Shown here piece after piece: positions 24,248 through 32,830 of a stretch of DNA of 64,000 bases. The notes under the pieces were generated by a model. It had not been told where the DNA came from. It ran no database searches and worked only from the letters and a program-made list of their open reading frames with translations. A program made the translations under genes and the position numbers. Each line of letters begins with the position of its first letter. Position 1 is the stretch's first letter. This DNA is from Kitasatospora sp. Root107 (GTDB lineage: Bacteria > Actinomycetota > Actinomycetes > Streptomycetales > Streptomycetaceae), in assembly GCF_001424875.1 (NCBI RefSeq), contig NZ_LMCT01000045.1, forward strand, positions 124,108 to 188,107, read 5' to 3'.

Positions 24248-25537
24248 ATGCGCAGTTCGACCAACACCCCCAGACCCGCAGCTCAGGCCGCACGACCGAC
24301 CGTTCGCCGAGGGAGCCGGCGCCTGCTCGCCGCTGCGCTGGGTGGCCTGCTCGCGGTATCCGTGGTCGGCTGCGCCAAGGCCGGCACGGCGGGCACCTCG
24401 TCGGGCACCACGGCGGCCGACGCGGGCGGCAGCAAGGCCCCGGTGAAGGTCGGCCTGGTGTACTCGAAGACCGGTCCGCTGGCGGCCTACGGCAAGCAGT
24501 ACCTGGAGGGCTTCAAAGCCGGTCTCGACTACGCGACCAAGGGCACCGGCGCGGTGGACGGCCACAAGATCGAGATCGCCGAGCAGGACGACGCGGGCGA
24601 CCCGGCCAAGGCCGTCTCCGCCGCCAAGGACCTGATCGGCAAGGGGCACAAGATCCTGGCGGGGTCGACCGCCTCGGGCGTGGCGCTTCAGGTGGGCCCG
24701 ATCGCGGCGCAGAACAAGGTGCTCTTCATCAGCGGCCCGGCCGCCACCGACAAGGTCACCGGGCTGAACAGGTACACCTTCCGCTCGGGCCGGCAGTCGT
24801 ACCAGGACATCCGAACGGCGGCCTCGTTCATCGGGGACGCCAAGGGCAAGAAGGTCACGGTGCTGGCCCAGGACAACGCCTTCGGGCAGGGCAACGTGGC
24901 GGCCGTCAAGGCGGTGCTGGGCGGTCAGGGCGCGACGGTGGAGTCGGTGCTCGCGCCGCCGAGTGCGACCGACCTCACCCCGTTCGCCACCCAGGCGAAG
25001 TCCGCCAAGCCCGATCTGCTGTACGTCGCCTGGGCGGGGGAGACCGCCTCCGCGCTCTGGACCTCGCTCAGTCAGCAGGACGTCTTCGCCTCGACCAAGG
25101 TGGTGACCGGCCTCGATCTGGCGGCCTCCTACCCGCTCTTCGGTCCGGCGGCCGAGAAGATCTCCTTCCTGAACCACTACTTCGACGGCGCGGCCGGCAC
25201 GGAGGCCGAGAAGGCGATGGCTGCCGCCGTCGGCAAGGCCGGTGCCAAGCCGGACATCTTCACTCCCGACGGCTTCACCGCCGCGCAGATGGTGGTGCAC
25301 GCGATCGAGGCCAACAAGGGTTCGGCCGATGACGCCGACGCTCTGGTGAAGGCGCTGGAGGGGTGGAGCTTCGAGGGGGTCAAGGGCAAGCTGACCGTCC
25401 GGGCCGAGGACCACGCGCTGCTGCAGCCGATGTTCCAGGTGAAGCTCACCGGGACCGGCGCGGATGCGAAGCCGACGGTGGAGAAGAGCCTTCCCGCTGA
25501 CCAGGTGGCACCCCCGGTCACCCCGATCGCGGGCTGA
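24248..25537 (+). CDS. LivJ-type substrate-binding lipoprotein
   Basis: The extracytoplasmic binding protein of a branched-chain-amino-acid-type (HAAT) ABC importer, 429 residues. A Tat-like or Sec leader with RRGSRRLLAAALGGLLAVS ends in the lipobox VVGC, so it is a lipoprotein. The mature part has the periplasmic-binding-protein I fold (VKVGLVYSKTGPLAAYGKQYLEGFKAGLDY near the start). ATG 24248 has AGGAG nine bases upstream. It begins a six-gene operon whose remaining junctions mostly overlap. The ligand is not certain: this family also carries aromatic acids, amides and urea. Confidence 0.9.
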   Translation: MRSSTNTPRPAAQAARPTVRRGSRRLLAAALGGLLAVSVVGCAKAGTAGTSSGTTAADAGGSKAPVKVGLVYSKTGPLAAYGKQYLEGFKAGLDYATKGTGAVDGHKIEIAEQDDAGDPAKAVSAAKDLIGKGHKILAGSTASGVALQVGPIAAQNKVLFISGPAATDKVTGLNRYTFRSGRQSYQDIRTAASFIGDAKGKKVTVLAQDNAFGQGNVAAVKAVLGGQGATVESVLAPPSATDLTPFATQAKSAKPDLLYVAWAGETASALWTSLSQQDVFASTKVVTGLDLAASYPLFGPAAEKISFLNHYFDGAAGTEAEKAMAAAVGKAGAKPDIFTPDGFTAAQMVVHAIEANKGSADDADALVKALEGWSFEGVKGKLTVRAEDHALLQPMFQVKLTGTGADAKPTVEKSLPADQVAPPVTPIAG

Positions 25538-25542
25538 TCCAC

Positions 25543-26376
25543 ATGCCGAACCGTGCAGCCGCAGCTGCCTCGTCCGCCGCGGCGGGAGCCTCAGTGGGTG
25601 TGGTGGGAGCGTCGGCGGAAGCCTCGGTCGATTCGGTGCTGCGGCTGCGCGGGGTGGGCTGGTCCGTCCGTGGGGTGCCGATCGTCGAGGACGTCTCCTT
25701 CGACGTGCACGAGGGCGAGTTCATCGCTTTCATCGGCCCGAACGGTGCGGGTAAGACCTCCTTGTTCAATCTGATCTCCGGGATCTACCCGGTGACGCAC
25801 GGGGCCATCGAGCTCGACGGAGCGGACATCACCACCGAGTCGGTACACGGCCGGGCCCGCCGTGGTCTGGGCCGCACCTTCCAGACCTCCTCCCTGTGGA
25901 GCGGGATGACGGTGGCAGACCACGTCCGGCTGGCCGCTCAGGCGGCGGCCGGGCCGGGCGCCTCGTACCGGATCTGGCGCCGGGCCGGCCGGTACGCCGG
26001 GCAGGTCGCCGAGACCTTGGAGCGGACCGAACTCGCCCACCGGGCCGACACTTTGGCAAGTGCGTTGTCGCACGGCGAGAAGCGCAAGCTCGAGCTGGCC
26101 GTCCTGCTGGTCTCCGACCCCCGGCTGATCCTGCTGGACGAGCCGATGGCCGGAGTCAGCGCGGAGGAGGTCCCGGCCCTGACCGCGCTGATCCGCTCGG
26201 TGCACCGGGACCTCGGCCGCACCGTGCTGATGGTGGAGCACCACATGGACGTCCTGCTCGGACTCGCGGACCGGCTCGCCGTGATGCACCACGGCACGCT
26301 GCTCGCGCTCGACACCCCTGCTGCGGTGATGGCGGACGCCACCGTGCAGCAGGCCTACCTGGGAGAGGGACTGTGA
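25543..26376 (+). CDS. LivG-type ABC importer ATPase
   Basis: An ATP-binding subunit of the HAAT importer, 277 residues. Walker A is GPNGAGKTS, the signature LSHGEKRKLELA, Walker B LILLDEPMAGVS and the H-loop EHHMD. A low-complexity Ala/Ser/Val N-terminus (about 30 residues) precedes the domain. It begins 5 bp after the binding-protein stop and overlaps the next ATPase gene by 4 bp (GTGA), so the pair is made in equal amounts. Confidence 0.9.
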   Translation: MPNRAAAAASSAAAGASVGVVGASAEASVDSVLRLRGVGWSVRGVPIVEDVSFDVHEGEFIAFIGPNGAGKTSLFNLISGIYPVTHGAIELDGADITTESVHGRARRGLGRTFQTSSLWSGMTVADHVRLAAQAAAGPGASYRIWRRAGRYAGQVAETLERTELAHRADTLASALSHGEKRKLELAVLLVSDPRLILLDEPMAGVSAEEVPALTALIRSVHRDLGRTVLMVEHHMDVLLGLADRLAVMHHGTLLALDTPAAVMADATVQQAYLGEGL

Positions 26377-27257
26377 CGGACTCCTCCTTCCTGACCTCCG
26401 GTCAGACCGACCCTGCCGTGGGCGCTTCCTCTGCTACTTCGGCTGCCGCTGCTGACAGAGCGGCGCTGCTGAGCGTGCGTGACCTGCGGGTGGTGATCGA
26501 CGGGTTGCACATCCTGCACGGGGTGGACCTGGACGTCGCGCCGAGCGGGGTCACCGCCCTGCTCGGGCGCAACGGCGCGGGGAAGACCACCACGGTCAAA
26601 GCGATCATGGGGCTTGTGCCGCGAACCGGGAGCCTGCGATTCGCGGGCACCGAACTGGTCAAGCTGCCGACCCATCTGGTGGTCCGTCAGGGCATCGGCT
26701 ATGCGCCGGAGGACCGGGGGATCTTCGCCGGCCTGACCGTGGCCGAGAACCTCCGGCTGGCCGAACGGGACGGCTCCCCGGCGTACGACCTGGTCCACGA
26801 GCTCTTCCCAGAACTCAAGCAGCGGGCCGGGCAGTTGGCCGGGACGCTGTCCGGCGGTCAGCAGCAGATGGTGGCGATCGGGCGGACCCTGCTCAACGGC
26901 AATCGCCTGATCATCGCCGACGAGCCCACCAAGGGCCTGGCGCCGAAGATCGTGGCCGAGGTCGCCGACGTGCTGGAGCGGGCCGCCGCGACGGTGCCCG
27001 TCCTGCTGGTCGAGCAGAACCTCGCCCTGGTCCGCCGACTGGCCGGCACCTGTGCCGTGCTGGCCGACGGCCGGACCGCCCACCGTGGTGGCACGGCCGA
27101 GCTGCTCGCCGACGAGGAGGCCGCCCGCCGGCTGCTCGGCGTCGGCCGCCCGGCGCCTGCCGCTACCTCTGTCCCCGGCCCGGCGCCCACGCCGACCGTT
27201 GCCGTACCTCCTCCCGTCGTTCCGACTGCCACTGTCACCAAGGAGGTGGCTCCCTGA
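26373..27257 (+). CDS. LivF-type ABC importer ATPase
   Basis: The second ATP-binding subunit, 294 residues. Walker A is GRNGAGKTTT, the signature LSGGQQQMVAIGR, Walker B LIIADEPTKGLAP and the DRGIFAGLTVAENL region typical of LivF. The C-terminus has an extra Pro/Ala/Thr-rich tail of about 35 residues, unusual for LivF. The start GTG 26373 overlaps the livG-like stop, and its own stop overlaps the permease ATG at 27257 by one base. Confidence 0.9.
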   Translation: MTDSSFLTSGQTDPAVGASSATSAAAADRAALLSVRDLRVVIDGLHILHGVDLDVAPSGVTALLGRNGAGKTTTVKAIMGLVPRTGSLRFAGTELVKLPTHLVVRQGIGYAPEDRGIFAGLTVAENLRLAERDGSPAYDLVHELFPELKQRAGQLAGTLSGGQQQMVAIGRTLLNGNRLIIADEPTKGLAPKIVAEVADVLERAAATVPVLLVEQNLALVRRLAGTCAVLADGRTAHRGGTAELLADEEAARRLLGVGRPAPAATSVPGPAPTPTVAVPPPVVPTATVTKEVAP

Positions 27258-28123
27258 TGGACACTGTCGTCCTCCTCACCTGCACCGGTCTCGGACTGGG
27301 TGCGCTGTACTTTCTGGTCGCCTCCGGGCTCTCGCTCATCTTCGGTCTGATGGATGTGCTCAACTTCGCCCACGGGGCGCTGCTCTCGGTCGGCGCCTAC
27401 GCCACCTGGTGGGCGGGCACCGAGGGCGGGATGGGCTTCTGGTTGGCGGTGGTCTTCGGCACGGCTGTCGGGACGGTCGCGGCCGTCCTGCTCGAACTGG
27501 TGTTGATCCGTCCTCTCTACAACCGGCCCCGGGACCAGATCCTGGCCACGGTCGGTGTCGGTCTCGCGGTGCCCGCGCTCCTGATGGGGATCTGGGGGGC
27601 GGACTCCCGTCCCTTCCCCCAACCCGCCGCGCTCTCCGGCACGGTGGGGTTGTTCGGCGCGATCGTCCCGGTCAATCGCTTCGTCCTGCTCGCGGCAGCG
27701 GCCCTCGTCCTGGTGGCGCTGCGGCTCTTCCTGAGCCGGACCCGGTACGGCCTGGTGGTCCGGGCCGGCGTCGAGGACCGCGCGATGGTCACGGCCCTGG
27801 GCATCGACGTCCGCAAGGCGTTCACGCTGGTCTTCGCGATCGGCGGCGCGGCCGCCGCACTCGGCGGGGCGCTGAGCGGCCTCTACTTCGGCTCGGTCCA
27901 CCCCGGCCAGGGGACCAGCCTGCTCATCTTCGCCTTCGTCGTGGTCGTGATGGGAGGCATGGGCTCCGTCACCGGAGCGGCAGTGGCCTCCGTCGCGGTG
28001 GGCCTTGTCCAGCAGTTCGCCAACTACTACACCGCTGCCGGGCTCGGCGACCTCTCGGTCGTCGTGCTGCTGGCCGTACTGCTCCTGGTACGACCGCGCG
28101 GACTCACCGGGAGGCTCGCGTGA
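27257..28123 (+). CDS. LivH-type ABC importer permease
   Basis: An inner-membrane permease of the HAAT importer, 288 residues and about eight hydrophobic segments. The LivH hallmark GLSLIFGLMDVLNFAHGALLSVGAYATW is at the N-terminus, and the cytoplasmic coupling loop contains RAGVEDRAMVTALGIDVRK. It shares a TGATG-type overlap with the ATPase gene before and a GTGA overlap with the LivM-type gene after. Confidence 0.9.
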   Translation: MDTVVLLTCTGLGLGALYFLVASGLSLIFGLMDVLNFAHGALLSVGAYATWWAGTEGGMGFWLAVVFGTAVGTVAAVLLELVLIRPLYNRPRDQILATVGVGLAVPALLMGIWGADSRPFPQPAALSGTVGLFGAIVPVNRFVLLAAAALVLVALRLFLSRTRYGLVVRAGVEDRAMVTALGIDVRKAFTLVFAIGGAAAALGGALSGLYFGSVHPGQGTSLLIFAFVVVVMGGMGSVTGAAVASVAVGLVQQFANYYTAAGLGDLSVVVLLAVLLLVRPRGLTGRLA

Positions 28124-29319
28124 GCACAGACACCTCAACCACGAGCACCGGCAGCGCCGCTGACGGCAAGTCTGCTCCAGGGAGGGCAGATCGCGCCATC
28201 CCTCGAACAGGTGAATCAATCACGGAACGCTCGACACTCATATACAGAGCGCTACGCTGGTGGCCGATCGCTCTGCTGATCCTGTTCCTTGTCGCCCCAT
28301 ACAGTGCGCTTCCGCTCCCGGGACTGCTCGACGGCCCGCTCGGCAGTCCGGGAAGCCTGCAACTCATCGCCCTCTGCCTGGTCTACGGGGCGCTCGCCAC
28401 CGGTTACGACCTTCTGCTCGGCCGCACCGGTCTGCTCTCGTTCGGGCACGCGCTCTACTTCGCCACCGGTCTCTACGCGACCGACCTCGCGATGCTCGAA
28501 CTCCAACTCCCGTTCGCCGCCGCCGCACTGTTCGGCATCGGCTGCTCCATCAGCCTCGCGCTGCTGCTCGGCTCGGTCAGCCTGCGGGTGACCGGGATCG
28601 GGTTCTCCATGGTGACGCTCGCGTTCGCCCAGGCCGGTTCGATCCTGGTCCAGCGCAACCCCGGCGGGGTGACCGGCGGGGAAGAGGGGCGAGCCGCGCC
28701 GGTCGAGATGCTGCCCGACAGCCTGGTCGGGATCGAGAACACCGCCAACCTCTACTGGATCGCACTCGGCTACCTGGTGCTGACCCTGGCCGTCGTCCAG
28801 TGGACCGTCAGCTCGCCCACCGGCCGGATCTGGGAGGGCATCAAGGAGAACGAGCGCCGGGTCGAGGTGCTCGGCCTGCGCCCCTACGGCTTCAAGTTGG
28901 TGGCCTTCGTCATCGCCGGCGGCCTGGCCGGCGCCGGCGGGGTCGTCTACCTGCTGCTGACCGGCGGCGCGACGCCGCAGGCAGCCACCTCGGACGCGAC
29001 CCTCGCGCTGCTGGTGATGGTCGTGCTCGGCGGTTCGGGCACTCGGTGGGGCCCGTTGCTCGGCGGTGTCCTCTACACCTGGGCGGGTCACCGACTGGGT
29101 GATCTGGCGAACTCCTCGGCCATCGCGGACCTCCCGGCTGTGCTCCGAGTACCGCTGTCGCAGCCGCTCTTTTTGCTCGGTGCACTGTTCGTCGCGGTGG
29201 TCTATCTGCTCCCGGGCGGCCTGGCTAAGCTGCCAGCTCGTATCCGGGCCGGCCGTTCCAAGACCGACACGGTCGGAGTTCCCGGCCCGGCCCACTCCCT
29301 GGAAGGTGGCACCACGTGA
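28120..29319 (+). CDS. LivM-type ABC importer permease
   Basis: The second permease, 399 residues, with a hydrophilic Ser/Thr-rich N-terminal extension of about 45 residues before the first membrane helix. The LivM motif LLLGRTGLLSFGHALYFATGLYATDL and the coupling loop IKENERRVEVLGLRPYGFKL identify it. The start GTG 28120 overlaps the LivH-type stop, and its stop overlaps the hydrolase start by 4 bp (GTGA at 29316). Confidence 0.9.
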   Translation: MSTDTSTTSTGSAADGKSAPGRADRAIPRTGESITERSTLIYRALRWWPIALLILFLVAPYSALPLPGLLDGPLGSPGSLQLIALCLVYGALATGYDLLLGRTGLLSFGHALYFATGLYATDLAMLELQLPFAAAALFGIGCSISLALLLGSVSLRVTGIGFSMVTLAFAQAGSILVQRNPGGVTGGEEGRAAPVEMLPDSLVGIENTANLYWIALGYLVLTLAVVQWTVSSPTGRIWEGIKENERRVEVLGLRPYGFKLVAFVIAGGLAGAGGVVYLLLTGGATPQAATSDATLALLVMVVLGGSGTRWGPLLGGVLYTWAGHRLGDLANSSAIADLPAVLRVPLSQPLFLLGALFVAVVYLLPGGLAKLPARIRAGRSKTDTVGVPGPAHSLEGGTT

Positions 29320-30206
29320 GCTCCGGACCCGCCCAGTACGAAGAGCTGACCGTCCCCGTCCCGGGCGGCGATCTGACGGTGCTTCGGTGGCCGGCCACCG
29401 ACCCCGGCGCGCCCACCGTGGTGGCTCTGCACGGCATCACCGCGAACGCCCTGGCCTGGAGCGAGGTGGCCCGCTGCCTGGCCGGCCGGGCCACCCTGAT
29501 AGCTCCCGACCTGCGCGGCCGGGCAGCCAGCCGGACGGTCACCGGGCCGTACGGCCTGGCCCGGCACGCCGACGATGTGGCCGCCCTGGTGGCCGCGCTC
29601 GACCTCGGCCCGGTCCGGCTCACCGGGCACTCGATGGGCGCCTGGATCGCCGCGCTCGCCACCGTCCGGCACCCCGAGTTGGCGTCCTCGCTGCTCCTCG
29701 TGGACGGGGCGGTCAGCTTCCCGCTGCCGGTCGGGGTGACCGAGGATGCCGCGCTGGCCGCCGTGCTCGGCCCGGCGCTGGCCCGGCTCTCGATGACCTT
29801 CCCGAGCCGGGACGCCTACCGGGCGTTCTGGCAGCAGCATCCGTCCTTCGCCGGAACGTGGACGGCCGAGCTCGAGACCTACATCCAGCGGGACCTGGTC
29901 GGCACCGAGCCCGAACTCCGGTCCTCCTGCGTGCCGGAGGCGATTCGGCAGGACGGCGGCGAGGTCCTGCTCGACAAGGACGCCGCCGGCGCCGTCCACC
30001 GCCTGCCGCTGCCCGCGGAACTGCTGTGGGCCGAGCGCGGCCTGATGGACGAGCCGCAGGGGCTGTACGACGTGGAGCGGATCGCGCTCGCGGGGCTCGA
30101 CCTGGAGCGGGTCAGAGCAACCCTGGTGCCGGACACCAACCACTACACGATCGTGGCCGGCCCGGTCGGAGCCGAGCAGATCGTGCTGCGGCTGCTCGCG
30201 GGCTGA
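29316..30206 (+). CDS. Alpha/beta hydrolase coupled to the ABC importer
   Basis: A cytoplasmic alpha/beta-hydrolase of 296 residues. The nucleophile elbow is GHSMGAW (catalytic Ser), the oxyanion region is ALHGITANALAWSEVA, and the catalytic His lies in DTNHYTIV. No signal peptide. It is the last gene of the six-gene importer operon, with a GTGA overlap, so it probably acts on the imported compound. This argues that the imported molecule is an ester, amide or lactone rather than a plain branched-chain amino acid; that is an inference from gene order. Confidence 0.85.
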   Translation: MSSGPAQYEELTVPVPGGDLTVLRWPATDPGAPTVVALHGITANALAWSEVARCLAGRATLIAPDLRGRAASRTVTGPYGLARHADDVAALVAALDLGPVRLTGHSMGAWIAALATVRHPELASSLLLVDGAVSFPLPVGVTEDAALAAVLGPALARLSMTFPSRDAYRAFWQQHPSFAGTWTAELETYIQRDLVGTEPELRSSCVPEAIRQDGGEVLLDKDAAGAVHRLPLPAELLWAERGLMDEPQGLYDVERIALAGLDLERVRATLVPDTNHYTIVAGPVGAEQIVLRLLAG

Positions 30207-30213
30207 CCCGGTC

Positions 30214-30273
30214 GGAGCCCGGGCCGGAGCCCGGGCCGGAGCCCGGGCCGGAGCCCGGGCCGGAGCCCGGGTC
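30214..30273. repeat. Five tandem 12-bp repeats after the importer operon
   Basis: GGAGCCCGGGCC is repeated five times without interruption (the last unit ends in TC), starting 8 bp after the hydrolase stop. Each unit contains the palindrome GCCCGGGC, so the array can form alternative hairpins. It could help 3'-end formation or mRNA stability. Confidence 0.9.
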
Positions 30274-30311
30274 CCTGTCGTGACGAGGCATCAGCTCCGC
30301 CCGAGCAACGC

Positions 30312-30348
30312 CTCGGGCCCCTCCGGAGGAAGTCCGGAGAGGCCCGAG
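30312..30348. terminator. Strong terminator hairpin after importer operon
   Basis: An 8-bp stem (CTCGGGCC/GGCCCGAG), one C-A mismatch and a further 7-bp stem (CTCCGGA/TCCGGAG) close a 5-nt loop. It lies between the importer operon and the convergent membrane-protein gene and can serve both. Confidence 0.8.
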
Positions 30349-30386
30349 CCAGCAGGGGGCGGGGAAGCGTCAGGTCCGCGTCAGGT

Positions 30387-31112
30387 TCAGAGCGTCTCGG
30401 CGCCGAGGCGCTCGGCCATCCGTCCGGCGAAGACATTGCCGACCGCGATACCGACCGTGATGGCGGCGGAGAGCATCACCGGCCCCAGCCAGACCATGGT
30501 CTCGACGGGGAAGACATAGGCACCGACGATCTTGGCCGCGCACTCGATGAGCAGGACGGTGCCCCAGGCGAGGGAGAAGTTCCGCTCGTTGCGGCGGAAG
30601 ACGTCGTCCCCTGCGGAGAGCCGCAGCCAGGCCGCCTCCCGGTCGGCCCTGTTCTTGACCAGGAAGGGTCGCAGTCCGGCGCTCATCGCGGGCCGGCCGA
30701 GCAGCGCCGAGATCATGATGGCGCCGCCGATCACGCTGGAGACTGCACCGTCCTTGGCGATCATCAGTCGGGCGTCACCCGCCACGGCGGACAGGGCGAT
30801 TCCCGCCACGTTGACGGTCAGCATCAGCAGCGCGAGCGCGTTCACCGGACGCCGCCGCACCAGGCTCGCCACCGTCCGGACAGCCGGCACCGCACTGCCG
30901 AGGCCGAGTGCGGTGACCAGCGAGAGCCCGAGCAGCGAGTGGGCCGTGAAGTACACGGCGAGCGGCAGCGCCACGTCGAGGGCGAGCGGTGCGAGCCCGG
31001 CGATCCTCGGGTCCACTCCGGTACCGCGTGCGTCAGTGGCCGCGGAGTCGGTCCGAGTGCCGCCGCCGGTACGGGCGCCGCCGTCGATCCGAGTGCTGGT
31101 TGTCAGTGCCAT
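30387..31112 (-). CDS. VC0807-family membrane protein
   Basis: A membrane protein of 241 residues with a Gly/Thr-rich hydrophilic N-terminus (about 40 residues) and five or six hydrophobic segments. The pattern resembles the VC0807 family distantly related to septation protein A: DVALPLAVYFTAHSLLGLS, LRPFLVKNRADREAAW, and FRRNERNFSLAWGTVLLIE. The role is unknown. The start ATG 31112 has GGGGAG upstream. It is monocistronic with a 10-bp inverted repeat about 95 bp upstream. Confidence 0.75.
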   Translation of the reverse strand: MALTTSTRIDGGARTGGGTRTDSAATDARGTGVDPRIAGLAPLALDVALPLAVYFTAHSLLGLSLVTALGLGSAVPAVRTVASLVRRRPVNALALLMLTVNVAGIALSAVAGDARLMIAKDGAVSSVIGGAIMISALLGRPAMSAGLRPFLVKNRADREAAWLRLSAGDDVFRRNERNFSLAWGTVLLIECAAKIVGAYVFPVETMVWLGPVMLSAAITVGIAVGNVFAGRMAERLGAETL

Positions 31113-31206
31113 CGCTGTCTCCCCTGTCCGATGATTCCCCCGGCGGCTGTCTGCTGCCTCCATGAGAATCCCGCGACAGGGGTACCGCCCGGCAGTGCCG
31201 CCGGTG

Positions 31207-31231
31207 ATGACATCCGGATGACGGATGTCAT
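31207..31231. promoter_or_regulatory. Perfect 10-bp inverted repeat (operator or terminator)
   Basis: ATGACATCCG and CGGATGTCAT flank a 5-nt spacer. It lies 70 bp after the stop of the CE4-like gene and 95 bp before the start of the VC0807-family gene, both on the minus strand. It could therefore end the first transcript or be an operator for the second. The moderate GC and symmetric shape fit either. Confidence 0.5.
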
Positions 31232-31300
31232 GGTCTGACTCGCCGTCAACTGTCCGTCTTCACTGCGGCGGCGCCCGCCGGGAGCAGCAATCCCGGGGTG

Positions 31301-32566
31301 TCAGCCTGCCGAGCCGAGGAAGGCGGGCCAGCCCTCTGCGGGCGCCTTCCCCACACCGAGGGTCCGCAGCTTCCGCAGCGTCGACTGGTCCTGGACCTCC
31401 AGCCACTCGACCAACTGACGGAACGACACCAGCCGGACCTCGGGCTTGCCCGCGATCACCTTGAGCGCCTCCTCGACGGCGTCCATGTAGATGCCGCCGT
31501 TCCACTGCTCGAAGTGGTTGCCGATGAACAGCGGCGCGCGGTTGGAGTTGTAGGCGCGGTCGAAGCCGGCCAGGTAGGCGTCCTTGGCCTGGGTGCGCCA
31601 GGCGTCGTACTTGGCCGGGTCACCCTTCGTGCTGCCCGCGGACTGGTTGGCCAGGATGTTGTAGTCCATCGAGAGCACCTGGAAGCCGTGCCCGGGAAAG
31701 GGGATGGACTGCAGCGGGAAGTCCCAGATCTTCCCGTCCTGTACCTTCTGCGGCCAGATCTGCAGGCCGCCCGGCGAGCTGGCGTCGTACTTCCAGCCCA
31801 GCTTGACCGCCGTCGGCAGCAGCGTCTTCTGGCCCTCCAGACACGGGGTCCGAGCGCCGATCAGCTCCTTCTTGTAGTCGAAGGGGAGCGGGTCGACGTC
31901 GGTGAAGCCGGTGTTGGTCTTCCACTGGGTGACGAAGGAGACGGCCTGGTCGATCTCGCTCTGCCAGTCCTCGGGGCTCCACTTGTTGACGCCGTTGCCG
32001 TCGGAGCGGGTGGAGCAGAAGTGTCCGTTGAAGTGCGTGCCGATCTCGTGCCCGGCCAACCAGGCCTGGCTGATCAGCTTGATGGTGCTCTTCACCGCGT
32101 TGTCGGAGAGGAACGGGATGTCGGACGCGCCGACCGAGTGCTGCGGCGGGTGGTAGAGGTTCGACTTGCTCTTCGGCAGCGTGTAGATGCCGGAGAGGAA
32201 GAAGGTCATGGTGGCCTTGTACTGCTCGGCCAGCTTGAGGAACCTCGGGAACTGGTTGTCGTCGGTGCCGCCGGCACCGTCCCAGGAGAAGACCACGAAC
32301 TGCGGCGGACGCTCACCGGGCTTGAGCTTCTCGGGCTTCGGTTGGTTGGGCTGAGCCCCGGTGTCCGATGCGGAGCCGTCCCCGATCGGCTTGCCCTTCA
32401 CCGGCGCGGTGCTCGAACCGCCGCTCGCCGCCGCGCTTCCCGGCTTGGACGTGTCGGCTCCCGAACCACCGGTCCCGGAGCCGCTGTCACCACAGGCGGC
32501 CACCGCTCCGAGTGCGGCGGTGGCCGCGGTGGCGCTGAGCACGGTCCTGCGCGAGATGCTGCCCAT
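31301..32566 (-). CDS. Polysaccharide-deacetylase-like Tat lipoprotein
   Basis: A secreted protein of 421 residues with a Tat-like leader (ISRRTVLSATAATAAL) ending in the lipobox VAAC, then a Gly/Ser/Pro linker of about 60 residues and a CE4/NodB-like domain. The catalytic motifs are altered: FSWDGAGG stands where TFDDG is usual, and HEIGTHFNGHF supplies the metal His pair. A C-terminal part (PLFIGNHFEQWNGGIYMDAVEEAL) completes the barrel. It may deacetylate peptidoglycan or a surface glycan, or be a binding protein with lost activity. Start ATG 32566 follows GGGGAG. Confidence 0.85.
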   Translation of the reverse strand: MGSISRRTVLSATAATAALGAVAACGDSGSGTGGSGADTSKPGSAAASGGSSTAPVKGKPIGDGSASDTGAQPNQPKPEKLKPGERPPQFVVFSWDGAGGTDDNQFPRFLKLAEQYKATMTFFLSGIYTLPKSKSNLYHPPQHSVGASDIPFLSDNAVKSTIKLISQAWLAGHEIGTHFNGHFCSTRSDGNGVNKWSPEDWQSEIDQAVSFVTQWKTNTGFTDVDPLPFDYKKELIGARTPCLEGQKTLLPTAVKLGWKYDASSPGGLQIWPQKVQDGKIWDFPLQSIPFPGHGFQVLSMDYNILANQSAGSTKGDPAKYDAWRTQAKDAYLAGFDRAYNSNRAPLFIGNHFEQWNGGIYMDAVEEALKVIAGKPEVRLVSFRQLVEWLEVQDQSTLRKLRTLGVGKAPAEGWPAFLGSAG

Positions 32567-32830
32567 GGTCTCCCCAGCCGTAGTGCATCCGACAGTCCAT
32601 GCGGAGAAATCGGATATTGATGGATATTTCATCGCCAGCATGCCATGTGGGATGAGAGCACTTCAAAGCCCCTCCACTGCGGGACAACACGCAGTAAAGG
32701 GGCGTCCGGCTCCACGATAGGAGCACTGTTGCAGTCTTGGGACAGTTCTCCGGAAGACCACTCGAGGGGAGACGGTCGGTGGAAGCCCGGCCGGCTGGAA
32801 GCCCGCCCGGAGCGTCGAACTGGGGGAGCG

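Noticed and set aside
30214..30273. CRISPR-like repeat array
   Set aside because: The five 12-bp units are contiguous, with no spacers, and no cas genes are near.
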